A stretch of 64,000 bases of DNA, from positions 504,492,506 through 504,556,505 of the forward strand of contig NC_057809.1 of assembly GCF_018294505.1 (NCBI RefSeq), in the 5' to 3' direction. A model generated the notes under the pieces. That model ran no database searches, was not told the origin of the DNA, and saw only the letters and a list, made by a program, of their open reading frames with translations. The DNA comes from Triticum aestivum (taxonomy: Eukaryota > Streptophyta > Magnoliopsida > Poales > Poaceae). Below are positions 47,029-58,190 of the stretch, piece after piece; within the stretch, counting starts at the first letter, position 1; the number at the start of each line of letters is the position of its first letter. Both the position numbers and the translations under genes were made by a program.

Positions 47029-48480
47029 TGTCAAGAGGAAAGGTCAAGAGTGGGCACCTCCTCCTCCGGTTGTTCTCTTGATTCATTCAATCAATTTTTT
47101 ATGTTTGACCGATTATCAAGATTGGGATAGCAATTTTTAGGCCCCCTCGAGTTCGAAATGATATTTACGTTGAAGGTACATGGTTTGCAACTTTTTTATA
47201 CTGTCATTAGTTAATAATGCTAGTTACCTTCAGACTTTTGTATCTGGTTTAATGCTCGTGCACAACTAGTATACCAATGCTGAAACTTGTTACCTTTACA
47301 TTTTGTATTGTTAATTCTTATAGAAATCTTCCAGTGCTAGAGTTTATTGAAATCTGTTCAGTAAAACCATTGTACTATACCCTGTAATAAAATAACTACT
47401 CTAATGTTGCACTAGCCACTGGATTAGTGTATATTTGTACTATTTGAATGGTGTTGCATTAATGTATGGCCATAAATAAAGTGTGGCAAGCTTTCACACA
47501 TATGTGCTCAAGCAAACTACTACCTGTTTTTCTAAACACTAGACGTTTGGGTACTTTAAATTAAATTGCGAAAACATCTTATATTAAGGAACAGAGGGTG
47601 TAGAGTTCACTCAAATTATCCTGGTAAAGCTGGTCACACCTTTGTTAAAATTAATGTTCATTATGTTATTGGAGGAGGTATGTATGTTTGTCTCTAATGC
47701 CTGTCGACTACATACCTGACATCATGATGTAATGTTAAGTCGTTTCCCTTTGTACGGTGTCACTGAATTGTCAAGGCAGTGATGGCATTTTATTTTAGTT
47801 GAAATGCACAAAATATGCTTAAAAGAAGAGGAAAGGTCAGTAATCGATCATTCTTTCAGAAAGAACTATATATGCCTTCCTGACATCAGCCGATGTCGCC
47901 TTATTTATTCCTTCAAACAGGTGGTTAGAAACAGTCTTGCTACCTTTTCCCATTAAGAAATTGGAATGCTTATATTTGTGAGTCTATGCTTCAACTAGTG
48001 CCACTTTTATAGTAATCACACTTTCAATATCTATGCAGACAGGGATGCTCGATTTTAGTGGAACTGCACAAAAAGTCCAAATGGTTCAACATAAGGAGCA
48101 TGTTTTCTTCCAAACCTTTATATCCAATTGGTGGCACTATGAGTTGTTCATTACGAAGGTACATGGTTTGCTACTATCTTGCTACTCTTTTTGTACTATC
48201 ATTAGATAGTAATACTAGTGGTTTGCATGTGAATTTATTGGCAGGGTGGACCTACATTGGAGGTGCAGGACATGATTCAATGATTGGATGCTCAATTTCG
48301 GTTGTATCGATTTCACCTCTTTCATCACTGTGAACATGGATATCCTTGGTATGATGAAGAATAGGCGCTATATTTCTGCTTTGAACCAGCAAATCAATTC
48401 AGTATGAAATTGTCCAGGGCAAAACATGATGGTATCAAATTGTCTAGTGCAAAACATGACAGATGCTAAGCGGAAGAGAT
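47029..48480 (+). pseudogene. Decayed multi-exon gene of unknown family
   Basis: Four AG...GT-bounded segments keep open or nearly open frames. 47029-47175 (49 codons) has one TAG at 47128. 47860-47920 encodes KNYICLPDISRCRLIYSFKQ. 48039-48158 (40 codons) is fully open and includes EHVFFQTFISNWWHYELFIT. 48245-48364 continues as GGPTLEVQDMIQ, a TGA (48281) where Trp is plausible, then LDAQFRLYRFHLFHHCEHGY before TAG 48362. The last two segments join in phase. The frame after the TAG stays open to about 48475 and repeats a KLSRAKHD / KLSSAKHD unit. The first and third segments share their ends and the start of the following intron, suggesting exon duplication. Family not recognised. Confidence 0.45.
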
Positions 48481-49543
48481 GTGTTTAAACCGAAAATACA
48501 AGGTGGGGCATATGTTTAGTAGCTGCTTGATATTTGTGCTGATAGAGATGTATGCCCGTTGCTATTTGGCAAACAAACAAAGTGACTGCAATTTTGGTTG
48601 AACTGCACCAGAGAATAGTATAGTCACTACATGCAGTGCCATTTGAAAATAGACACAGAAATATTAGATAGTCACTTCATGGACTGCAAAAAAGTAGTAC
48701 TGTATTATTTATTGGCCAACACTAGGTGCTTCATTGCTTTGGTCTGATTATACAATGGGCATCATTTTGCCTAAGTTAAAGTTTGTATTCTGAAAATAGT
48801 CTCGCCGTGTGATCAAGAGAAGACCAAATCATATTGCAGTTGATGTTCCTCCATCATGCGTGGTTCATTCTCATGGTTCCAGCTGTTGGTGAAACCACTT
48901 ACGTTTGCAAGAGGATTGTAGACTTCACAAACAAATTTGTCTTTTAGTCTACACTGAATGTTGGCTAAGAGAAGCATCCATGTTAGTAGGAAGAACAGAT
49001 GTTTTTCTAGATCTTTGCTTTTGGAGCTACATATTTGTATATGATCTGTGAATCATTGAGATGCATTAACATGTTGATGTTATGTATGGGAATCGTACTA
49101 GGTGGTTTTGAATTTGGGATACTAATGTGAACATATTACAATGCTGGGCCTGTGAGTCTCGTGTGAACATTTCGAACGGATCGACTCTTACTGCTGTGCA
49201 CAACATGATCCTTATTTCTCTGTTCTCAGTGTCTACAAGTTACTAACAGCTCCTTATTTCTGTTCGCTCAGTGTTTACAAGTTACTGATCGATCACTAGC
49301 TAGCCTACTAATGCACTCCTAGCAGTTTTAGTTGCGATGCAAGATCCAAAGTAGCAGTTTTTTGAATAAAAATGCCTACCTCTGAAGAAACTGACAAGCT
49401 GCTCTGAAGAAAATGCCATGCGAATCTGAAGAAACTGTCAGCAAAAACGTTCGCAAATGCCTTATCTCCCAATGAACGTTCATCAGCTAATGCGATCCTA
49501 CACGTACACCATCCGACCTACTCAATCCTACACATACACTATC
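48481..49543. other. Unassigned low-copy sequence
   Basis: AT-rich, no credible frame. It contains variants of a TTTTAGTGGAACTGCACAAAA-like word also seen at 47790 and 48053, so it may belong to the decayed gene or an old repeat. 49508-49543 starts a short tandem repeat with a 30-bp period. Confidence 0.35.
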
Positions 49544-49709
49544 CGACCTACTCAATCCTACACGGATAAATAGCGGATCACGCACGTACTACCTCCTTTC
49601 TGGTTTGCATAGCTCAATTCAAAAAACGACCTACTCGATCCTACACGAATAAATAGCGGATCACGCACGTACTACCTCCTTTTCGGTTTGCACGGCTTAA
49701 TTCAAAAAT
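49544..49709. repeat. 83-bp tandem duplication
   Basis: 49544-49626 and 49627-49709 are adjacent direct copies (CGACCTACTC, ATAAATAGCGGATCACGCAC) with few differences. They follow about two copies of a 30-bp unit that shares the same CGACCTACTCAATCC core. The second copy runs into a Stowaway element, so the duplicated unit includes one MITE end. Confidence 0.85.
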
Positions 49710-49763
49710 CTCACCAACCAAGGTAGATGATGAGTGGTGGAATCATTTTTAACAAGGAGGGAG
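49672..49763. mobile_element. Short Stowaway-like MITE
   Basis: TA-flanked (49670-49671, 49764-49765) with ends CTACCTCCTT and AAGGAGGGAG; 92 bp. Its left end is duplicated in the preceding 83-bp repeat copy. Confidence 0.6.
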
Positions 49764-50019
49764 TACCTCATCTGGATGATTCGAGTGCACTCGTTTGACC
49801 GTCATGCCGGCGTGTGACCTAGCACGGACGGGACGCACCACTAATGGGACGGGATGGCATCGTCATAATTTCAATTTTCTAGTTTCCACAGCAAGTTGGC
49901 GCGCTAAGCCATGCCTGCTTATGCATTGAATTCTGATGACCGCGATGACCGTCACATTTCCCGTGACATGCTAGTTCGCCTACTTTCCGCCTATAATTAC
50001 TGTTTCCTGGGCTTCTCCG

Positions 50020-50658
50020 GTGGCACCATCACCCAACTCGCCCTATCCTCATAAGCCCCCACCGGCCCGACGTCACTCGCCACTTATCCTCGCTGTCGCC
50101 ACATCCGTCGTTCCCCCACCCGTTCGCGAGAGGCGACGCCGGAGGCGGTCACCGCCGGAACTAGTGTTCGGTTTTTCAGTGAAAGGCAGACAGAGGGAGG
50201 AGGCATTCTATCAGTCTTTAGATGGCAATGCAGAGTATGAGTTGTTGGAGCGCGACCGCTTTGCGGAGGAGCAGGGTATCGCCGATTTGCACCGCCAGCG
50301 GGACATGGAGTAGCAGCGCACCAACGCTCTGAGTCGCGAGCAGAGCGCCCGCAACTAGGCCGACTACGTGGAGGCCGGCGCCCGGCAAATAGCCCTGGAG
50401 GCTGTCGGGCACGCACGCGTTCGCGACGCCGAATTTTAGTACAAGCTCGTCAAGTGGGTTTCCCGCTTAGAAGTCGAAGCTTCCGTGGACCATGCCGGCA
50501 TGGAAAGGGCCAACGCGCATAAGCAACGCGCCCTATTGCACCTCTGGCAAGTCCGAGGCAAGGCGGAGGACGCCGGTGCCGGCATTTAGCGTGTACCGCA
50601 GATGGCGGCCGACATCGTCTAGTTAGCTAAGAGTAAGTTAGTACTTGTACACTACTAG
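50020..50658 (+). pseudogene. Coiled-coil gene punctuated only by TAG codons
   Basis: One frame runs for about 210 codons from GTG 50020 (perhaps a former ATG) with no TAA or TGA. It has five internal TAGs at 50311, 50356, 50437, 50587 and 50620, before a last TAG at 50656. The N-terminus is Pro/Arg-rich; the rest is charged and helical (ERDRFAEEQGIADLHRQRDM; RLEVEASVDHAGMERANAHK), as in a coiled coil. At each internal TAG a Gln codon (CAG) would fit the heptad-like context. A GTAAGTT donor-like site lies at 50633. GC-rich and unlike its flanks. The family is not recognised; read as a methylation-decayed gene. Confidence 0.55.
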
Positions 50659-51274
50659 AGTATTAGTGGGAGTAGAGAGTTAACTTGGCTATGATGGTTG
50701 TCAACGTGGAAGTTCAGTACTCTATATCTAGATCAGACCTGTTACTTTGCTCTGAATGTTGAACTTTCCGTTTGAACATATGGAATGGGCTGTTATTTTT
50801 TTAAAATGGGTTGTATTTTTCCGCCACGTGTTTAGAGGCTGACTTGTGGGCCTACCAGGTTGACGTGTACACAGTCAGGAGATGATTGTACATGGAGAGG
50901 ATGACAGCGGGGACCCACCAAGGTCATGGCAGTATGCAAGGAAGTGCCTCCTTATTTCAAGCCAATAAAAATGGCTCCTCCTAATGGATTTTTGACATCT
51001 GGGTCCCATGACATTGTCAACGTAGTCAATAAACGAGAGAATTACACAATGAGCGGCTGACACCAGGGACCTAGCAGCTCGCCCAGTTTTTTTGTTTTGG
51101 GTTAATTTGATAAATGCCACTCCAAATCTGGTGATTCTGAGAAATGCCACTGCATCTTCCAAACTTTGAAAAATGCCATTTCATGTCATTTCCAGAGGCA
51201 TTTTTCGAAGTCTGGAGTGGCGTTTTTCAAAGTTTGCAAATTGCAGTGGCGTTTTTCAAAGTTTGCAAACTTGT
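50659..51274. other. Spacer and inverted-repeat miniature element
   Basis: 50659-51086 has no gene. 51087-51266 folds on itself: AAATGCCACTCCAAATCTGG pairs with CCAGACTTCGAAAAATGCC-type sequence in inverted order (GTCTGGAGTGGCGTTTTT), a Mutator-type miniature element or its remnant. It abuts the gypsy fragment. Confidence 0.45.
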
Positions 51275-53053
51275 TAGGATTAGAGAGAATGAAATTATTG
51301 AAACTGATAATATTGATGATGAAGATTCTCACCCTAGATATGAATTGCCTGTTGTGCCTGAGGGTTATGTTATGGATGAAGAAACTATTAGCTAAGCTGA
51401 AAGAAAAATCCTTGAATGCTAGAATGAAATATGACCCTGCTTTTGCTACTTCACCTATCTGTATTTCCAATAAGGATTATGATTTCTCTGTCGATCCTGA
51501 GTTAATCACTTTGGCTGAATCCGATCCTTTTCATGGCTATGAATCTGAAACTGTTGTGGCACATCTTACTAAATTAAATGATATAGCCACCCTGTTCACT
51601 AATGATGAGCAAACTCGCTATTACTTTATCCTTAAGTTGTTTCTGTTCTCATTAAAGGGTGATGCTAAAACATGGTTTAATTCTCTTGATCCTGGTTGTG
51701 TGCGTAGTCCCCAGAATATGATTTATTACTTCTCTGCTAAATATTTCCCTGCTCATAAGAAACAAGATGCCTTAAGGGAAATATATAACTTTGTGCAAAT
51801 TGAAGAAGAGAGTCTCCCACAAGCTTTGGGAGGCTTCTCCAGTTACTTAATGCTTTGCCTGATCATCGTCTCAAGAAAAATGAAATACTTGATATCTTTT
51901 ATAATGGACTAACCGATGCTTCCAGAGACCACCTGGATAGTTGTGATGGTTGTGTTTTCAGGGAAAGAACTGTTGAGCAAGCTGAATTGCTATTGAATAA
52001 TATGTTAAGTAATGAAAATGATTGGACATTTCCTGAACCAACTCCGAAGAAAAGGGGTATTCTATTTCTCAGTCCCGAAGATATGCAAGAGGCAAAGAAA
52101 TCTATGAAAGAAAAATGTATTAAAGCGGAAGATGTTAAGAATTTACCACCTATTGAAGAAATACATGGTCTTGATAACCCGACACAGGTAGTAAAGGTAA
52201 ATTCTCTCTATAGATTTGATGAAGGTCATATTCCTCGTTATAAGTTTGCTAGCCAATGCTTAGATGAGTTTGATAATTTTATTGTTAAACAAGAAAACTT
52301 CAATGCTTATGTTAGTAGACAATTGAAACGTAATGCTTATATGATTGAACACTTGAGTGATTATATGTCTAGAGTTAAAGGTGAACTTAAACTTATTAGT
52401 AAACATGCTTCTATGGTTACCACTCAAGTAGAACAAGTGCTTAAAGCTCAGAATGATTTGCTCACTGAATTAAATAATAAGAAAAACAATAATGTTGTTA
52501 GAGTTATGACTAGAGGGGGTAAAATGACTTAGGAACCTTTGTATCCTGAGGGCCACCCTACGAGAATTGAGCAAGAATCAGAGAACTAATGTTGATGCAC
52601 CTAGTTCTTCTAAGAAGAAGAAAAAGAAAAATGATAGCAATTTGCATGCTTCTAGTGAACCTGTTGTTGACACACCTGAGAATCCCAATGATATTTCTAT
52701 TTATGATGCTGAAACACAATCTGGTAATGAACATGAACCTAGTGATAATTTTAATGATGATGTTCATGTTGATGCTCAACCTAGCAATGACAATGATGTA
52801 GAGATTGAACATGTTGTTGATCTTGATCACCCACAATCAAATAATCAACGTTATGATAAGAGAGACTTCGTTGCTAGGAAGCAAGGTAAAGAAAGAGAAC
52901 CATGGGTTCAGAAACCCATGCCTTTCCCCCCTAAACCATCCAAGAAAAAGGATGATGAGGATTTTGAGCGCTTTGCTGAAATGATTAGACCTATCTTTTT
53001 GCGTATGTGTTTGACTGATATGCTTAAAATGAATCCTTATGCTAAGTACATGA
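51275..53053 (+). pseudogene. gag-pro: Athila-type gypsy gag-protease gene, 5' part
   Basis: Plus-strand gag: acidic start (RENEIIETDNIDDEDSHPRY), retrotransposon gag core (LFLFSLKGDAKTWFNSLDPG) and a long helical region, then a Lys/Asp/Asn-rich linker to PYAKY at 53050. Breaks: TAA 51393, a frameshift at 51830-51900, TAG 52530 (GKMT*EPLYPEG; CAG expected) and a frame change near 52560. No 5' LTR is present: the fragment starts abruptly beside the miniature element. The protease lies beyond the nested LTR, at 54772. Confidence 0.85.
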
Positions 53054-54771
53054 TGTTGGGGAATGTAGTACTTTCAAAAAATTCCTACACACACAACATG
53101 ATCATGGTGATGCATAGCAACGAGAGGGGAGAGTGTGTCTACGTACCCTCGTAGACCGAAAGCGGAAGCGTTAGCACAACGCGATTTATGTAGTCGTACA
53201 TCTTCATGATCTGGCCGATCCAAGTACCGAACGCACAGCAACTCCGAGTTCAGCACAAGTTCAGCTCGATGACGTCCCACAAACTCCGATCCAGCAGAGC
53301 TTCACGGGAGAGTTTCGTCAGCACGACGGCGTGATGACGGTGATGATGATGCTACCGACGCAGGGCTTCATCAGCACGATGAGGTGGATTATGGTGGAGG
53401 GGGGCACCGCACACGGCTGGAATAGATCGATAGATCAACTTGTGTGTCTAGAGGTGCCCCCTGCCCCCGTATATAAAGGAGCAAGGGGGGAGGCCGGCCG
53501 GCCCCTGTAAGCGCGTCAGGAGGAGGAATCCTCCTCCTAGTAGGAGTAGGATTCCCCTCTTTCCTACTCCTACTAGGAGGGGGAAAGGAAGGGGGAGAAG
53601 GAGAAGGAAAGGGGGGCGCCGCCCCCCTCTCCTAGTCCAATTCGGACCAGAGGGGGAGGGGCGCGTGGCCTGCCCTAGGCCAGCCCGCTCTCTCTCCACT
53701 AAGGCCCATAAGGCCCACTATTTCTCCCGGGGGGGCTCCGGTAACCCTTCGGCACTCCGGTTTTCTCCGAAACCATCCGAAACACTTTCAGTGTCTGAAT
53801 ATAGTCGTCCAATATATCGATCTTTACGTCTCGACCATTTCGGGACTCCTCGTCATGTCCGTGATCATATCCGGGACTCCGAACTACCTTCGATGCATCA
53901 AAACACAAAAACTCATAATACCGATCGTCACCAAACTTTAAGCGTGCGGACCCTACGGGTTCGAGAACTATGTAGACATGACCGAGACACGTCTCCGGTC
54001 AATAACAACAACGGAACCTGGATGTTCATATTGTCTCCCACATATTCTATGAAGATCTTTATCGGTCAAACCGCATAACAACATACGTTGTTCCCTTTGT
54101 CATCGGTATGTTACTTGCCCGAGATTCGATCATCGATATCTCAATACCTAGTTCAATCTCATTACCGGCAAGTCTCTTTACTCGTTCCGTAATATATCAT
54201 CCCACAACTAACTCATTAGTTACAATGCTTGTATGGCTTATAGTGATGTGAATTATCGAGTGGGCCCAGAGATACCTCTCCGACAATCGGAGTGACAAAT
54301 CCTAATCTTGATTTATGCCAACTCAACAAGTACCATCGGAGACACCTATAGAGCACCTTTATAATCACCCAGTTACGTTGTGACGTTTGGTAGCACACAA
54401 AGTGTTCCTCCGGTAATCGCGAGTTGCATAATCTCCATAGGAACATGTATAAGTCATGAAGAAAGCAATAGCAGAAAACTAAACTATCAAGTGCTAAGCT
54501 AACGGAATGGGTCAAGTCAATCACATCATTCTCCTAATGATGTGATCCCATTAATCAAATGACAACTCATGTCTATGGTTAGGAAACATAACCATCTTTG
54601 ATTAATGAGCTAGTCAAGTAGAGGCATACTAGTGACACTCTGTTTGTCTATGTATTCACACATGTACTAAGTTTCCGGTTAATACAATTCTAGCATGAAT
54701 AATAAACATTTATCATGATATGAGGAAATAAATAATAACTTTATTATTGCCTCTAGGGCATATTTCCTTCA
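53054..54771 (-). repeat. Solo Angela/BARE-type copia LTR
   Basis: 1718 bp, TGTTGGGGAATGTAG to ATATTTCCTTCA on the plus strand, with perfect CATGA duplications (53049-53053, 54772-54776). Removing it restores the host frame across PYAKY-MKDIV. Same family as 15115-19981. A TATATAAAGGAG promoter-like stretch lies near 53472. Confidence 0.95.
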
Positions 54772-55777
54772 CATGAAAGATATTGTTACAAGTAAAAGAA
54801 AGATACCGAAAACTGAAATTTCCACCATGCTTGCTAATTATACTTTTAAAGGTGGAATACCCAAGAAACTGGGAGATCTAGGAGTACCAACTATACCATG
54901 CTCCATTAAAAGAAACTATGTTAAAACTGCTTTATATGATCTTGGAGCCGGTGTTAGTGTTATGCCTCCCTCTTTACATCGTAGACTTGATTTGAATAAG
55001 TTGACACCTGCTGAAATATCTTTGCAAATGGCGGATAAATCAACTACTATACATGTCGGTATTTGTGAGGATGTGCCTCTTGTGGTTGCAAACGTTACTA
55101 TTTTAACAGACTTTGTTATTCTTGATATTCCTGAGGACGATAGTATGTCTATTATTCTTGGTAGACCCTTTTTGAATACTACATGGGTTGTTATTGATTG
55201 CAACAAAGGCAATGTCACTTTTCATGTTAGTGGTCATGAGCATACGGTACACTTTCCGAGGAAACAACCTCAAGTCCACAGTATCAATTCTATTGGAAAA
55301 TCCCAATGATTACTATTGGAGGTTTTAAATTTCCTCTTCCTACTGTCAAGAAGAAATATGATATTCTTATTGTTGGGGATGTGCATATCCCCGTTGAGAT
55401 AACCTAGTGTTATTCGAAAATTCTCCGGTTTCATGTTATTCGAAAAGAGTTTGTTAACAAGACTTGATCAACCTTGTTAGTGGATTCCTTTTGATGAACA
55501 TGAGATGGATGAAGTTAGAAAGCACAACCCTCTGCACCTCTTTTTACTTTCTGCTATTTAGATTAAATAAAGCAAAAATAGTATTTTATGTCTGTTTTCT
55601 GAATTATCCTTGCAATAAATAATACCCCGAAAATAAAAGTTATCCAAATGTCCTGAAAATTTAATATGATTTTTTCTAGAATATTTAAGAATATTTGGCA
55701 TTGAGAACACACCAGGGGGACCCACCATGTGCCCACGATGGTGGAGGGCGCGCCCACCCCCCTGGAGCACGCCCCCT
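54772..55777 (+). pseudogene. gag-pro: Athila-type protease end and downstream internal sequence
   Basis: Continues the gag frame: 54773-55309 encodes ISTMLANYTFKGGIPKKLGD, then the aspartic protease with active site DLGAGVSVMP and the ILGRPFLNTTWVVID motif, ending at TGA 55307. 55310-55777 is further internal sequence with broken frames and a GC-rich end (GGGCGCGCCC). It is cut at 55777 by the copia LTR, so reverse transcriptase is not present. Confidence 0.82.
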
Positions 55778-57313
55778 TGAAAGTGCGTTAAGTCGACTAG
55801 AGGGGGGTGAATAGGCAATTTTTATGAATTCTTCACTAAGGAATTTCAGGGTGAGGAAATTCCTAAGAGAAGAACTACTTGTACTTGCAGCAGAATAAAT
55901 ACTCAGAAGTAAACGTAACAGAGCATGAGCATGGTCTTCATGATGAAATGAAAACAAGCACAGAGTACAGAAAGCGTAAACACATGATAAACCGAATGAA
56001 GACAAACAGACTGAAGAAATTGAACTAAGAAAATTGAGAAAGTCTTCAGTCAAAGTCTTCAAACAGATATGAACAAGCACACAACACAGAAATAAGGGAA
56101 TAGAAGGGTTGAGGAAATGGAACCAGGTAGCTTGGTGAAGATAATGATTTGGTAGACCAGTTCTAACTGTTGTGACAGTTGTACATCTCGTTAGGGCGGC
56201 TAGGTATTTAAACCTAAGGACACACAGTCGCCGACACCCAGTCCTGAACACGCAGCTCAGGACACTCAGTCCTCACTGTATTCCCCTTGAGCTAAGGTCA
56301 CACAAACCTCGCCCAATCACTCGTGGTAAGTCTTCAAGTGACTTCCAAACCTTCACAGACTCGGTCACTCGGCGATCCACAATTTCCTCTTAGATGCTCT
56401 AGACCATGACGCCTAACCGTCTGGAAGATGCACAGTCTTCAAAGGTAACAAGCGTCGGATCCACGCAGGATCAATCTCTTCAGTGATGCCCAATCACTTT
56501 GGGTTTGTAGGTGTTTGGGTTTGGGTTTTCCTCACTTGATGATTTTAACTCAAAGTCCTCGGAGGATGGGATGCTCTCAAATGACAAGTGTCGGTTTCTC
56601 TCGAAGCATCCAACCAGCTAGTGGTTGTAGGGGCGGCTATTTATAGCCTAGGGAGCAGCCCGACATGATAAGACATAAATGCCCTTCAATGATATGACCG
56701 TTAGGTGGGTAGATATTTTGGGACAGCTGGCGCATAACACAGCAACGGTCGGAATTTTGAGTATCAAATTCCTTAGGGCTATAATGTTTCTCACTGTGTA
56801 GGCAATCCGCACTGGCGAATTCCTAACTCCTCGGTCAGAACAAATTCCTCAGAGACCAGAAGAACTTCGTCTCTGTCACTGAAGAAATTGACTGAACAGT
56901 ATGAGATTTCCAATAACTTCACTCGAAGGGATTGGTAGGTGTACGATTTGAGTTGAGCATCACTTGGAAATTTTTCCTTAGTATTTCCTCGACCCCCTTT
57001 AACAGTACGGTGTCTCCTATGACTCAAGAAAGAGAAAATAAAACAAAGAAAACAAAGGTCTTCATGCTTCATGTTCCTCGAATGAATACCAAGTCCTCAG
57101 GAAACCAATTTCTTCACTTTCAAAATCCTCAGAAAGTCTTCAGAAATTCAAAGTGTTCAGTCGAAGAACTTCATTTTTAGGGGCCAACTTTCTCTGTAAA
57201 TATCAAACTCCTCATAGACTTATAGACCTGTGTACACTCACAAACGCATCAGTCCCTTAACATATAAGTCTTCAATACACCAAAATCACTAAGGGGCACT
57301 AGATGCACTTACA
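55778..57313 (-). repeat. 3' LTR of a Sirevirus-type copia element
   Basis: On the minus strand it begins TGTAAGTGCATCTAGTGCC and ends AACGCACTTTCA; 1536 bp. Directly inside (57314-57330) the minus strand reads CACCAAAAAGGGGGAGAT, the polypurine tract characteristic of Sireviruses, which identifies this as the 3' LTR in minus orientation. Only one LTR is in the window; the other should lie to the right. Many TCTTCA/TCCTCA words occur in it. Confidence 0.8.
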
Positions 57314-57710
57314 ATCTCCCCCTTTTTGGTGATTGATGACAATATAGGTTAAGTTTTCAACGGGGATAAACATATGAAGTGTAAATACTGAAATTGAGGA
57401 ATTTGATTGCAAGATATAGAAGAACTCCCCCTGAAGATGTGCATAGTGAGGAATTTGCTTTTGAAGCAATGCACACTTTGAAGAGTAGAATCATGGAGAT
57501 CTCCCCCTATATCTTGTAATTCATACACGCATTTACATATAATATGAAGAATTTGAAATGCATGCTGAAATATGGTGACTGATGTAATTCAGCATGCGTG
57601 CATTAACATTAATGAGGAATAAGCATGCAGAAAAAAACTCAGCAAAAGTATCAGACCACCATAGAGTTTAAGTTTACAACTCGATCCAGCAAAGTCTTCA
57701 GAAGAACGAG
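57314..57710 (-). mobile_element. Sirevirus-type internal region with repeated polypurine tracts
   Basis: Non-coding. CTCCCCCT (GGGGGAG on the minus strand) occurs at about 57315, 57426 and 57502, and again at 63463 beyond the nested element. Repeated polypurine tracts upstream of the 3' LTR are a known Sirevirus feature. Interrupted at 57711 by a gypsy element and continued at 63395. Confidence 0.7.
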
Positions 57711-58190
57711 TGTCGGTGTCAAAACCGGCGGATCTCGGGTAGGGGGTCCCGAACTATGCATCTAAGGCGGATGGTAACAGGAGGCAGGGGACACGATGTT
57801 TTACCCAGGTTCGGGCCCTCTTGATGGAGGTAAAACCCTACGTCCTGCTTGGTTATTCTTGATAATATGAGTAGTACAAGAGTTGATCTACCACGAGATC
57901 ATAGAGGCTAAAACCCTAGAAGCTAGCCTATGGTATGATTATTGTATATGATCTATCGACTAGCCTGGCCCCGGTTTATATAATGCACCAGAGGCCTAGG
58001 ATAACAAGAGTCCTAACCGAATACGCGGTGGGGAGGAGTCCTTGTCTTGATCACCAAGTCTTGTGGAATCTTCCATGTATGCGGCAACTGTCCGAACTGG
58101 CCCATGAGTATACGGCCATGGGGGTCCTCGGCCCAATCTAACAAATCGGGAGATGACGTGGTGAGTACCCCCTAGTCCAAGACACCGTCA
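57711..58190 (-). repeat. 3' LTR of the non-coding gypsy element
   Basis: 480 bp, TGTCGGTGTCAAAACC to GACACCGTCA. Followed by GTAGCCCCCTGAACC, whose complement is the polypurine tract. Confidence 0.9.

Noticed and set aside
48058..48333. 91-codon plus-strand frame
   Set aside because: It reads through two exon-like segments and the intron between them in the wrong frame; the neighbouring frame with splice sites is better supported.
45660..49500. Helitron or CACTA transposon covering the AT-rich region
   Set aside because: No Helitron terminus or CACTA inverted repeats with a 3-bp duplication could be found, and exon-like segments with splice sites fit a decayed gene better.
50020..50658. 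Amber codons as evidence of stop-codon recoding
   Set aside because: Plant nuclear genes use the standard code, and the same TAG pattern affects clearly dead transposon and paralogue copies. Decay of CAG codons is simpler.
52567..53154. Treating the 195-codon frame as a separate gene
   Set aside because: It is the shifted continuation of the Athila-type gag frame, and its last codons lie inside the inserted Angela LTR.
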